Shown here: positions 9,347 to 18,700 of the stretch, piece after piece
Numbering within the stretch: the first letter of the stretch is position 1
Layout of the letters: each line of letters starts with the position of its first letter
Source: Acidobacteria bacterium Mor1
Lineage (GTDB): Bacteria > Acidobacteriota > Polarisedimenticolia > Polarisedimenticolales > Polarisedimenticolaceae
Direction: 5' to 3'
Assembly (NCBI GenBank): GCA_001664505.1
Contig: CP011806.1
Span: forward strand, 5,480,589-5,544,588
Length of the DNA: 64,000 bases
Translations under genes and position numbers: made by a program
Notes under the pieces: model-generated
Told to the model about the DNA's origin: nothing
What the model saw: only the letters and a program-made list of their open reading frames with translations
Databases searched by the model: none

Positions 9347-10440
9347 GTCGGGGCGGCGAGCATTCCCTCCGCGCCTCCTGGTTCTGGCTCGCCATCGGCG
9401 CGGCCTGGCTCGCCTGGGGCATCGTCAATGCGTCGACGGTGCGGATGGAAGCGAACCTGGATTGGGCAACCGCCTTTCGCTACGGCCTTCCCGACGCGCT
9501 GATCTGGTTCGCGCTGACGCCGCTGGTGCTGTGGCTGGCCCGGCGCTTTCCGATTATCGGGTCCGGTGTGTGGACGGCGCTCCTGGTGCACCTCGTCGCC
9601 GCTCCGGCGATGGCGCTGCTTCACTCTACCATTGACGCGACGCTCAATAGTGCTCTCGATCGGGGCAACCTCTCGCTGGTTCAACCGATCTTCGCTCATC
9701 TGATTCGCTACACGCTGCACCAGAACGTGCTGACCTACTTCGTCGTCAGCGGATTCGCGCACTACGCCGCGTATTCGCGCCGGGCTCTGGAGCAGGAGAA
9801 ACGCACGGCGGAGCTCGAAGGCCAGCTCACGCGTGCTCGCCTCAGCGGATTGCGCGCTCAGTTGCGCCCGCACTTCCTGTTCAACTCCCTCAACACCGTT
9901 TCGAGCATGATGGGCAAGGATCCCGAAGAGGGGCGTAAGGTGATCGCCCGGCTGGGGCAACTGCTGCGGGCCAGCCTGGACGACGGGGATCGCCAGCTGA
10001 TTCCGCTCTCCGACGAGCTGGACCTGATCGGCGCCTACCTCGAGATCGAGCAGGCTCGCTTCCGCGAGCGGCTGCGGCATCGTATTCAGGCTTCGCCGGA
10101 GGCGCTGCAGGCGTCGGTGCCGGCGCTCCTATTGCAACCACTGGTCGAGAACGCGGTGCACCACGGCCTGTCCAACAAGGTCGACGGCGGTTGCGTCACC
10201 ATCGAGGCGGTGAAAAAAGACGGCAGGTTGCGCATCGAGGTGCGGGACGACGGTAGCGGGCTGAGCGCCGGTTTGCGTGCGGACAACGGCGCGCCGTCGA
10301 AGGGTGTCGGTTTGGCCAATATCCAGGCCAGGCTCGAGGCCATTTATCCGGATGAGCACCGCTTCAGTATCAAGAACGGCGCTCAGGGGGGCGCGGAGGT
10401 TCTGATCGAGATTCCGGCCGGAGCGGGGAAGGCCTCGTGA
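9343..10440 (+). CDS. LytS/YehU-type sensor histidine kinase
   Basis: 365 aa. Four hydrophobic segments span about residues 8-140. They are followed by the His_kinase domain with phospho-acceptor H177 in R-P-H-F-L-F-N-S-L-N, the signature of the LytS/AlgZ class. A HATPase_c domain with the N box (L-V-E-N-A-V-x-H-G) and G boxes (DDGSG, GVGLANI) follows. GTG 9343 lies in the GTGA overlap with the previous gene, and the stop sits in a second GTGA overlap with the response regulator. These couplings make 7458-11240 one operon. The kinase should phosphorylate the LytTR regulator encoded next. Confidence 0.93.
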   Translation: MSRGGEHSLRASWFWLAIGAAWLAWGIVNASTVRMEANLDWATAFRYGLPDALIWFALTPLVLWLARRFPIIGSGVWTALLVHLVAAPAMALLHSTIDATLNSALDRGNLSLVQPIFAHLIRYTLHQNVLTYFVVSGFAHYAAYSRRALEQEKRTAELEGQLTRARLSGLRAQLRPHFLFNSLNTVSSMMGKDPEEGRKVIARLGQLLRASLDDGDRQLIPLSDELDLIGAYLEIEQARFRERLRHRIQASPEALQASVPALLLQPLVENAVHHGLSNKVDGGCVTIEAVKKDGRLRIEVRDDGSGLSAGLRADNGAPSKGVGLANIQARLEAIYPDEHRFSIKNGAQGGAEVLIEIPAGAGKAS

Positions 10441-11240
10441 GCGCCGCAGCTACGATTCGGGTCTTGATCGTTGACGACGAGCCGCCGGCTCGTGAGCTTC
10501 TGGCAACCATGCTCGAACGCCATGCTGACGTGGAGCTGGCAGGGCAGTGCGCCAACGGGCAGGAGGCGCTGGACTGGCTCGGCGAGCATCCGGCGGACGT
10601 GTTGTTTCTCGACGTCGAGATGCCCGGTGTCGACGGTATGGAGCTTTTGAATCGGGTCGAAGGGCAGCCCTTTCCCCCGGTGGTCTTCGTCACCGCCCAC
10701 GACGGGTTCGCCGTCCGAGCCTTCGAGGTGGGCGCGGTGGACTACCTGCTCAAGCCCTACGACGCCGAGCGCTTCGATCAGGCGTTGGGCCGGGTGCGGG
10801 AGCGGCTGTCCCGCGAATCAAGGGAGTCCAGAGCGGCGTTGCCCGAGCAGATGGCCGCGTTTCTGGCCCAATGGACCGGGCCTCGACGGGTCTCGAACCG
10901 CCTGGCGGTCAAGGACGGCAGCGAGACGCTGCTGATCCCGGTCGGCGAGATCGACTGGATCGAGTCCGAGGCCAACTACGTCAAGCTGCACCTGAGCGGA
11001 CGCACGCAGTCCGGCCGAACCCAGCTTGCCCGGGCAAGTCTGACCGAGCTGGAAGGGCGGTTGGACCCTCAGCGCTTCGTCCGCATCCACCGAACGGTGA
11101 TCGTCAACGTCGACCGAATCGTCAAGCTGACCCCCGCCGGCCACGGCGACGTCAAGGTCACCCTGGCCGGGGGCCAACAGCTTCCGCTCAGCCGGCGCTA
11201 CCGGGAACGGCTGGAAGAGTTCCTGGAGACCCTGGGCTAG
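10437..11240 (+). CDS. LytTR-family response regulator
   Basis: 267 aa: a receiver domain (acidic pair D13-D14, phospho-acceptor D59 in FLDVEMPG, conserved K in L-L-K-P-Y) joined by a linker to a C-terminal LytTR DNA-binding domain (about 160-262; motifs I-D-W-I-E-S-E-A-N-Y and F-V-R-I-H-R-T-V-I-V-N). Cognate partner of the upstream LytS-type kinase by 4-bp GTGA overlap. LytTR regulators bind imperfect direct repeats; no clear pair was recognised before 7458, so the target promoter is not identified. Confidence 0.94.
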   Translation: MSAAATIRVLIVDDEPPARELLATMLERHADVELAGQCANGQEALDWLGEHPADVLFLDVEMPGVDGMELLNRVEGQPFPPVVFVTAHDGFAVRAFEVGAVDYLLKPYDAERFDQALGRVRERLSRESRESRAALPEQMAAFLAQWTGPRRVSNRLAVKDGSETLLIPVGEIDWIESEANYVKLHLSGRTQSGRTQLARASLTELEGRLDPQRFVRIHRTVIVNVDRIVKLTPAGHGDVKVTLAGGQQLPLSRRYRERLEEFLETLG

Positions 11241-11246
11241 GGGGGC

Positions 11247-11275
11247 GCAGCCGGCTTCCGGAGACCGCCGGCTGC
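11247..11275. terminator. Hairpin between convergent genes
   Basis: GCAGCCGGC (11247-11255) pairs with GCCGGCTGC (11267-11275) across an 11-nt loop, directly between the LytTR regulator stop and the stop of the convergent PQQ-repeat gene. There is no U-tract, so this is only a likely transcription barrier. Confidence 0.45.
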
Positions 11276-11281
11276 CGGCGC

Positions 11282-13249
11282 TCAGTCCGCGTTCGCGGAC
11301 TCCGTCGCGCCTGCGAGTCCCCGCTTTGCCGACGTATACTCGGGCACCAGCTCCAACGCCTTGCGGAAAGCCTCCGCCGCTTCGTCCTTCCGCGGCGGAT
11401 CGGCGCGCATCAGCGCATTCCCGTAGCCGACCCAGGTCGATGCGTGCAGCCATCCTGGAGCGATCCCGGCACGGCCGTCCCATTTCCCGAACCGATCCAG
11501 CGCGATTCGCAGTTTCTTCAGTCCGAGCGTCGGGTTGCCGCCGTGTTGCGCCGGCGTGTGGATCAGATCGAACCCCTCGGCCGCCATGACCCGGGGGTTT
11601 TCCGGCTCGTGAACCAGGGCGAAGGAGAGATGCTCGTCGCCGAGTACGCCGATCACCGAGGCGCGGCGCGGGTCCAGGCGGTAGTACATCGGATAGAGTC
11701 GGCTGAGGAGCGCCCGGGCATCGCCGAAGCTGGGGTCGATCTTCACCGCTGCCTGCAGCAGCTCGACCGCGGCGTCGACATGTTTGAGCGCGTTGCCTCC
11801 CGACGATCTATCGCCGCCCGAGGCCATTTGCGAGCTGAACCAGTGAGCGTAGCCCGCGTAGTAGCCGGCGAGCATCTGGTGCTCGGGCTTCCGGGCCATC
11901 GCCTCGAGGGCATCTCGAGCCTCGCCGATTCCGGGCGCATCCCCCCGGTAGATCGCGGCTTCCAGGGCGGCAATCTGGGCCTCGAGCTCGGGAGTGAGCT
12001 TCGCGGCCACCACCTTGGCCGCCGATTTGCCCGCCTTGCGCCGCAGGTCGAACGCCGTCAGCCGGTTCTCATCGCGAAGATACAGAGTTGTGTCGTCCAG
12101 CACCGGCGCGACCCAGCTTCGTGACGCGCTCAGCTGGCCTTCACCATGGACCTCCACGCCGTCGGGTTGGAGGCGGGCGCTCAACAGCTTGCCTGTGGCG
12201 TCGAGGAGTAGCGCCTGGTCGCCCCGGCGCAGCAGGTTCGAGCGTTCGATGCCGCGATGCCGGAACCCGAACTCGCCGTTCTCGATGTTTACCGCGGCGA
12301 GAATGGAGTTGTGGAATCCGTACAGCCACTTTCCGCTACGAATGGAGTTCGAGTAGGAAAGCTGGAAGCGCGGGTTCTCCCAGGCCCGGGTTGCCTCGGA
12401 GCCGTCGGCGCTGATCTGGAGGCCGATGGTGCCGAGGAAGTAGGCGGAGATCACGACCCAGTCCCCGGGCCCGACGACCGGCGAGGCCAGGATCGTGCGG
12501 TGCTGGTTGGCGTATTCCTCTCGCCACAGAAGGGCGCCGTCGGCGGCGTCGAGCCCGACGATCTCCCCGGCGGCCGGCACGATCAGGAGCGTGCGGCCGT
12601 CACGCTCCATCAGCCCCGGCGATGCGTAGCTGCCGAAGAACTCCCGGTTGCTCCACAGCAGCTTGCCGTCGGCGGGATCGAAGGCCAGTACCCCGCCGGC
12701 GACGACGATCAACTTCCCGTCGTGGACCAGCGGGCTCGAGGCATGGCCGAAGTAGGGGATCGCCACGTTGAACGCCTTGCGTAGGTCGTGGGACCAGCGG
12801 GGCGCGCCGCTCTCGAGATCGACACAACTGACCACGCCGGTGAATCCCAGCCCGCAGACCGCGCCGTCGTGGATGACCGGCGTGCTGGCCGGGCCGTCCC
12901 CGTAGGAGGTGTCCAGCTGAGGCCCCCTGGGCACGACCGCCTGGTAGCGGTGCTCCCAGAGCCGCTCCCCACTGCCGGCATCGAAGGCGACGAAGCGTTC
13001 TTCGTCCCCCTGGCGATCCATTGTGACGACCCGGTTCCCCTGGACCATGGTCCCCGAGTACCCCGGTCCCAGTTCCACCGACCACAAGGTGGCAGGCAGT
13101 CCTGTCTTCCAGGGCAGTGGCTTTTCCCCGGCCGGCACCGCGAAGTCCCGCTCGGCGCCACCCCACTGGGTCCAGTCGGCCCAGGCGGGAAGCACGAACA
13201 GGGCGGCCAGAAGCAACAGGGCGGCGCAGGACAGCCTCGAACTCAGCAT
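11282..13249 (-). CDS. Secreted PQQ-type beta-propeller protein with C-terminal TPRs
   Basis: 655 aa. Signal peptide 1-24 (cut after LPAWA). Residues about 30-400 contain PQQ-binding-like beta-propeller blades: repeated F-D-A-x-S-G-x-x-L-W, V-D-L-E-S-G-x-x-x-W and F-D-P-A-D-G-K-L-L-W. Residues about 425-655 are TPR-like helices with A-x-x-x-F-x-x-A-L-x-x-x-P-x-Y near the end. No residues of the PQQ-dependent dehydrogenase active site are evident, so a scaffold or binding role is more likely than catalysis. Start at 13249 behind AAGGAGGAGA. The protein ends ESANAD, encoded by a palindrome also found in the HNH gene. Confidence 0.82.
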   Translation of the reverse strand: MLSSRLSCAALLLLAALFVLPAWADWTQWGGAERDFAVPAGEKPLPWKTGLPATLWSVELGPGYSGTMVQGNRVVTMDRQGDEERFVAFDAGSGERLWEHRYQAVVPRGPQLDTSYGDGPASTPVIHDGAVCGLGFTGVVSCVDLESGAPRWSHDLRKAFNVAIPYFGHASSPLVHDGKLIVVAGGVLAFDPADGKLLWSNREFFGSYASPGLMERDGRTLLIVPAAGEIVGLDAADGALLWREEYANQHRTILASPVVGPGDWVVISAYFLGTIGLQISADGSEATRAWENPRFQLSYSNSIRSGKWLYGFHNSILAAVNIENGEFGFRHRGIERSNLLRRGDQALLLDATGKLLSARLQPDGVEVHGEGQLSASRSWVAPVLDDTTLYLRDENRLTAFDLRRKAGKSAAKVVAAKLTPELEAQIAALEAAIYRGDAPGIGEARDALEAMARKPEHQMLAGYYAGYAHWFSSQMASGGDRSSGGNALKHVDAAVELLQAAVKIDPSFGDARALLSRLYPMYYRLDPRRASVIGVLGDEHLSFALVHEPENPRVMAAEGFDLIHTPAQHGGNPTLGLKKLRIALDRFGKWDGRAGIAPGWLHASTWVGYGNALMRADPPRKDEAAEAFRKALELVPEYTSAKRGLAGATESANAD

Positions 13250-13312
13250 GGTCTCCTCCTTGTGGATTCAACCCGCTGGAACGCGGCCACTCGGCTCCGG
13301 GTGCACCAAAAC

Positions 13313-13347
13313 GGACGAACGGGACCGCTCGAGGGACGAACGGGACC
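13313..13347. repeat. Direct repeat GGACGAACGGGACC x2 in an intergenic gap
   Basis: Two exact copies of a 14-bp sequence at 13313-13326 and 13334-13347, 21 bp apart, in the 102-bp gap between the stop of the M12 peptidase gene and the start of the PQQ-repeat gene. Possibly a remnant of an interspersed REP-like element; function unknown. Confidence 0.6.
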
Positions 13348-13351
13348 CGGG

Positions 13352-14983
13352 TTACTCACATACCGGCACCGTCGTGTACGGCAGGCAGACGAGAGCCTGA
13401 TCCTGATTCAGGCAGAACGCCCCGGGCACGCCGGAGGTGCAGTCACACTTCTTGATGCCGATGCCGCGGGCACAGCCCTGAAACTCGCCCGTGCCCTTCT
13501 TGCAGGCGTCTTGCCCGAACGGGTTCGTGTCGCACTGGAAGGGGAACTGCGGCTGGCAGTCCGGCCCGCAGTCGTAGCTGCCGGGACAGGTGGGCAGGAC
13601 GCAATCCCCCTGAGCGTCCCGGTTGTCGCAGCAGCGGAACGAAGAGACAAGGACCGCAGTTTCGTTGATCGAGCGCGCGTTGTCCGTCGGCTGGTTCGTC
13701 GGCCCGGTCACGCCGGTGGGTGCCCCGTTGAACAGCACGTTGGGGTTCGAGAAATGGGCGACCCGCGGCCGCGACGTCTGAATCGACATGATCGTGCGGA
13801 AGGTCGAGGCGGTGTACCCGTGGGAGTACTCGAAGACGCCGGCAGACGGGTCGGCGACCCAATCGTGGCGGCTGCCCTGGTTGTGTCCGACCTCATGGGC
13901 GAAGGTCAGGTTGTTGACCGCTGCGCCATCCTCGACGACGTTGAACGCTCTCTCGGGAAAGGCGATCGGCCCGCCTACGCCGGGCTCGATGGAAAACCGA
14001 GCCTTTCCGTCACTGAGGAACAGATCGTCGACGAAGAGAGACACCACGTCCGCGCCCAGGGCGTCACGGATCGGCGGGACATCGTCGAGGAACCCGTCGA
14101 AGCGGGTCTCCAGGCGGCAGAGGTTGACCTCAGCGGAGTTGGACTCCTGGTAGCCCAGCGCGCGGTGGACGCCGACGAGGCGCAGCCGCGGAGTGATCTG
14201 GCTATTGGCGTAGGCGTCGTTGGCCGCCACGACGGCGGCATCGGCCAGTGCTTCGATGCCGGCGGTTCCGCCGTTGGCCGTGGCCGCATCGTCGGTGTAG
14301 ACGATCAGTACTTCGATCGTGCTGCCGTCTTCGCTACACGTGCTTCCACCCTTGCCGCCGCTCAACCCGGCACTGCCTTGACCGGTATTCCGGGGTTCGA
14401 GGCGGGAAGACCCGGAAGCCGTGGCGGATGTTTCCGGAGGCGCCGCAGCGTGCCCGCCACTGCAGGTGCCCGCTTCGGCGCCATGTTCTTCGGCGTCACA
14501 GGCTTCGAATCGGGTGGTGTCGATCTTGCGTAGAACGTTGCCGGTGCGCCCGACCGGCAGCGGCATGACCTCGTAGACTCCGTGTACCGGAGAGTTCACG
14601 TGGAGCAGGGCCGCCGAGCCGCGAACGGTGAGGAAGACCCGGCTGAGCGGATCACCATCGATCCGGCCGACCCAGATCCGGCTGCCGGCTCGAGGTGTCT
14701 CCACCCGTTCGAAGCGGGCTACGACGTTTTCACCATCGAACAGATCGAGCAGAACCGTCGGGTTCTGCGCCGGATCGATTGCCTGGATCAGATTGCGGGA
14801 GATTTCGACCCTGCGGCTGCGCTCGGCCAGAGTGGACGGATCCTCGAGAGGGCGGTCGTCGGTCGGTGCGAGCAGCAGTGGGGGAGGGGTCCTTTCGAGC
14901 CGGTCTGCCGGGGCTGCGAGGGTGGCAATCGGCAGCAGAGCGCAGCCGGCCAGAAAAACAAGTAAGACTCGCGTGTACTTCAT
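13352..14983 (-). CDS. Secreted zinc metallopeptidase, M12-like (reprolysin-type)
   Basis: 543 aa from ATG 14983, which follows GAGGAGATGTC. Residues 1-24 are a signal peptide. A prodomain-like region precedes the catalytic domain. The zinc site is H363-E-x-x-H367-x-x-G370-x-x-H373-D374 (HEVGHNQGSRHD), the extended metzincin motif of M12B-type enzymes. A Met-turn candidate (T-I-M-S-I) lies about 30 residues later. The C-terminal ~100 residues contain some 16 Cys in a CPGSYDCGPDC-like pattern, probably a disulphide-rich binding domain. Secreted protease or toxin-like enzyme. A 108-bp gap separates it from the dioxygenase gene on the same strand. Confidence 0.88.
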   Translation of the reverse strand: MKYTRVLLVFLAGCALLPIATLAAPADRLERTPPPLLLAPTDDRPLEDPSTLAERSRRVEISRNLIQAIDPAQNPTVLLDLFDGENVVARFERVETPRAGSRIWVGRIDGDPLSRVFLTVRGSAALLHVNSPVHGVYEVMPLPVGRTGNVLRKIDTTRFEACDAEEHGAEAGTCSGGHAAAPPETSATASGSSRLEPRNTGQGSAGLSGGKGGSTCSEDGSTIEVLIVYTDDAATANGGTAGIEALADAAVVAANDAYANSQITPRLRLVGVHRALGYQESNSAEVNLCRLETRFDGFLDDVPPIRDALGADVVSLFVDDLFLSDGKARFSIEPGVGGPIAFPERAFNVVEDGAAVNNLTFAHEVGHNQGSRHDWVADPSAGVFEYSHGYTASTFRTIMSIQTSRPRVAHFSNPNVLFNGAPTGVTGPTNQPTDNARSINETAVLVSSFRCCDNRDAQGDCVLPTCPGSYDCGPDCQPQFPFQCDTNPFGQDACKKGTGEFQGCARGIGIKKCDCTSGVPGAFCLNQDQALVCLPYTTVPVCE

Positions 14984-15091
14984 GACATCTCCTCCTCGGG
15001 GCCACCGCGGCTCCATGAACTGTGTCGGAGGAGCGCGCCGGAGGTTCAAGGGCGGAGACGAACGTGCCGGTGGCCTGGCCCGGCTACCGGC

Positions 15092-15643
15092 CTAGCTTGC
15101 CGGAGGCGGGGGCTCGGCCTCGGTCGGAGGCTGGATGATGCTGCCGGTCGACTTGCAGCGGCGCAGATCCTCGTTGGACCAGAACTCGTCCATGATCCGC
15201 TTGAGGTCCACCTCGATATTGTCGAGGCTGAACTCCGCCTCGTGGACCAACTCGTGGGTATCGTCGGAGTACCACTGGAGCTTGTCCTTGGCCCCTTCGG
15301 GGCGCTTCTGCTCGACCACCAGGCCGACGGTGCCCGCCGGGCGGCGGGGGTTGTGGGGCACGTTGGCCGGGAGCAGGTAGATCTCACCCTCGCGGATGAT
15401 CACGTCCTCGGGCTTGCCGGTCTCGGGGTGGATGATCCCGACGGTGATATCCCCCTGGATCTGGTAGAAGAACTCCTCGGTGCAGTTGACGTGGTAGTCC
15501 TTCCGGGCGTTGGGGCCGCCGACGATCATGATGATCGTGTCCCGCTCGTCCTTCCAGACCATCTTGTTGCCCACCGGCGGCTTCAGCAGGTGGCGGTGTT
15601 CTTCGACCCATTTCAGCAGGTTGATCGGCTGGAATAGCGACAT
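15092..15643 (-). CDS. nbaC: 3-hydroxyanthranilate 3,4-dioxygenase
   Basis: 183 aa, a single cupin. The enzyme opens the ring of 3-hydroxyanthranilate with O2 to give 2-amino-3-carboxymuconate semialdehyde (kynurenine route to quinolinate/NAD or tryptophan degradation). Iron ligands H51, E57 and H97 are in place in Y-H-V-N-C-T-E-E-F-F-Y and L-P-A-N-V-P-H-N-P-R-R. Start ATG 15643 behind AGGGAGGA. Many bacterial homologues carry a second, four-Cys metal site near the C-terminus. Here only one Cys (in RRCKS) remains, so that site is lost, as in animal enzymes. No other kynurenine-pathway gene lies nearby. The reading frame stays open far upstream on this strand, but that stretch is antisense to the VPS10/BNR gene and is not coding. 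Confidence 0.93.
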   Translation of the reverse strand: MSLFQPINLLKWVEEHRHLLKPPVGNKMVWKDERDTIIMIVGGPNARKDYHVNCTEEFFYQIQGDITVGIIHPETGKPEDVIIREGEIYLLPANVPHNPRRPAGTVGLVVEQKRPEGAKDKLQWYSDDTHELVHEAEFSLDNIEVDLKRIMDEFWSNEDLRRCKSTGSIIQPPTEAEPPPPAS

Positions 15644-15766
15644 CGGGTCCTCCCTACGTGTCCGGCCTCCTATCATAGTATGCTTGCCGACTTGACCCGC
15701 CCCCGATCCCTGTTTTCGGTGCAATCCGCCGCATGCGCTTCCGGGGGCCAGAGGAGGAGCCCCCCG

Positions 15767-18700
15767 ATGAAACGCCTGTTGCTGGCCCTGTGTCTGATCG
15801 CCCTGATCGGAGCCCCGGCGGTCGAAGCCAAGAAGAAAAAGGACAAGGCCGACGAGCCGGAGAGCAAGTTCAAGTCGACGACGTTCAGCGGCTTGTCGCT
15901 GCGTTTGATCGGCCCCGCCCTGACCTCGGGCCGCATCGGCGACATCGCGGTCAACCCCGAGGACCACAGCGAGTGGTTCGTCGCGGTGGCCTCCGGGGGC
16001 GTCTGGCGCACTCGCAACGCCGGCACGACCTTCACGCCGGTGTTCGACTCGCAAGGGTCGTACTCCATCGGTTGCGTGACCATCGATCCCAACAATCCCA
16101 ACGTGATCTGGGTCGGGACCGGCGAGAACAACAGCCAACGCAGCGTGGGTTACGGGGACGGCGTCTACAAGTCGGTGGACGGCGGATCCAGCTGGACCCA
16201 CATGGGTCTCAAGGACTCCCAACACATCGGCAAGATCCTGGTCGACCCGCGGGATTCGAACGTGGTCTACGTGGCGGCCCAGGGGCCGCTCTGGAACGCC
16301 GGCGGCGATCGCGGGCTCTACAAGACCACCGACGGCGGCGCCACCTGGGACAAGGTGCTGGAGATCAGCGAGAACACCGGTGTCACTGACATCGTCCTCG
16401 ACTCCCGCAACCCCGACGTGATCCTCGCAGCGTCGTACCAGCGCCGCCGACGGGTCTGGACGCTGATCAACGGCGGACCGGAAGGGGGCCTGCACCGCTC
16501 GACCGACGGCGGGGCGACCTGGAACAAGGTCAAGGGCATGCCCGGTGTCGATATCGGTCGCATCGGCCTGACTCAGTCGCCGGCCCAGCCGGACATCTAC
16601 TACGCCATCGTCGAGGCGGAAGGGGACAAGGGAGGCTTTTTCCGTTCCACCGACGGCGGTGTGTCGTGGAAGAAGCGCAGCAGCTACATGAGTAGCAGTC
16701 CGCAGTACTACAACGAGATCGTGGCCGACCCTGAGGAGCCGGGCCGTGTCTACTCCCTGGACACCTGGATGCAGGTGACCGATGACGGCGGGAAGACCTT
16801 CCGCCGGCTCGGCGGCAACTACCGGCACGTCGACGACCACGCGCTCTGGATCGATCCCGGCGACACCCGCCACATGATCGTCGGTTGCGACGGCGGCATC
16901 TACGAGACCTGGGACCGGGGAGCGACCTGGCACTACAAGCCGAACCTGCCGGTGACCCAGTTCTACAAGATCGCCGTGGACAACGACGCGCCGTTCTACA
17001 ACGTCTACGGCGGCACTCAGGACAACTTCACCCTCGGTGGACCCTCCCGTACTGCCAGCGCCAACGGCATTTCCAACAGCGACTGGTTCGTGACCGTCGG
17101 CGGCGACGGCTTCGAGGCGGCGGTGGATCCCGAGGATCCGGACATCGTCTACTCCCAGTGGCAGTACGGAAACCTCGTGCGCTACGACCGCAGCAGCGGC
17201 GAACTGTTGGATATCAAGCCCCAACCCGAGCCGGGGGATGACCCGCTGCGTTGGAACTGGGACTCGGCGCTGCTGATCAGCCCGCACAAGGCATCGCGGA
17301 TCTACTTCGCGGCCCAGCGCGTGTTCCAGAGCGAAAACCGCGGGGAATCCTGGATTCCGATCAGCGACGATCTGACCCGGGCGTTGGACCGCAACGCCCT
17401 CGAGGTGATGGGGCGTATCCAGAAGGTCGACGCGGTATCGAAGAACCGCTCGACCTCGCCCTACGGCAACATCGTGGCGCTGTCGGAGTCGCCGCTGGAA
17501 GAAGGACTGCTCTACGCCGGTACCGACGACGGTTTGATCCAGGTGCGTGAGGCCGGCGGCGGCTGGCGTAAAGTCGATGGCATCTCCGGTGTGCCGGAGC
17601 TTTCGTATGTCTCCGACGTCGAGGCGTCGGCCCATGACGTCGACACCGTCTACGCCGTGTTCCAGAACTTCAAGAGCGGCGATTTCAAGCCGTACCTCTA
17701 TCGCAGCCGGGACCGGGGCAAGAGCTGGTCGTCGATCAGCAGCAACCTGCCCGAGCGCGGTTCCGTCTACACCATCGTCGAAGACCATGAGCGCCCCGAC
17801 CTGTTGTTTGCCGGCACCGAGTTCGGACTGTTCTTCAGCGTCGACCGGGGGAAGCGTTGGACCCAGCTCAAGGGCAGCTTCCCCACGGTGGCGGTGCGGG
17901 ATCTGGAGATCCAGCGCCGGGAGAGCGACCTGGTGGTCGGCACCTTCGGCCGCGGCATCTACATCCTCGACGACTATTCGCCGCTGCGGCAGGTGACCAG
18001 CGCCATGCTCGACCAGGAGGCCACCCTGTTCGAGCCGCGGCGGGCCTGGATGTACGTGCCGTCGGTGCCGCTGGGCATCGGTGGCAAGTCCTTCCAGGGG
18101 GATTCCCACTACACCGTCGACAACCCCTTCGGCGCGACCTTCACCTACTACATGGCCGATGCGCTGCAGAGCCGCGAGGACAAGCGCAAGAAGGCGGAGA
18201 AGAAGGCCGAGGAGGCGGGTGAGGTCTACAGCTACCCCAGTTGGGACGACCTGCGGGCCGAGGATCGGGAGCAGCACCCAGTGGTCTACCTCACCGTGCG
18301 GGACGAGGACGGCAACGTGATCCGGCGGATCAAGGGCAAGACCGGCGCCGGCTTCCAGCGGGTGACCTGGGATCTCCGCTGGCCGGCTTCGGATCCCGTG
18401 GATCTCTCGGGCCCCGGGCTGTTCAATCCCTTCGCCAGCTCCGCCATGGGACCCCTGGCCGTTCCCGGGGTGTACAGCGTGTCGCTGTCCAAACGGGTCG
18501 ACGGCGTGACCACCGACCTGGGCGAGCCCCAGACCTTCCGCACCGAGCCGCTGGGCACCGCCAAGCTGGCGGCCAAGGACCGTGACGCTCTGCTGGCATT
18601 CCAGCGCAAGGTGGCGCGGTTGCAGCGTGCGGTGCTCGGGGCCAACCGGGTGCGCGGGCAGATGGGTACCCGGATTCGCCACCTGAACCAGGCCGTGCTC

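Noticed and set aside
15700-18682. A long open minus-strand frame antisense to the VPS10/BNR gene, continuous with the dioxygenase frame
   Set aside because: High GC leaves antisense frames open. No Shine-Dalgarno or conserved domain; the dioxygenase has its own start with a Shine-Dalgarno at 15643.
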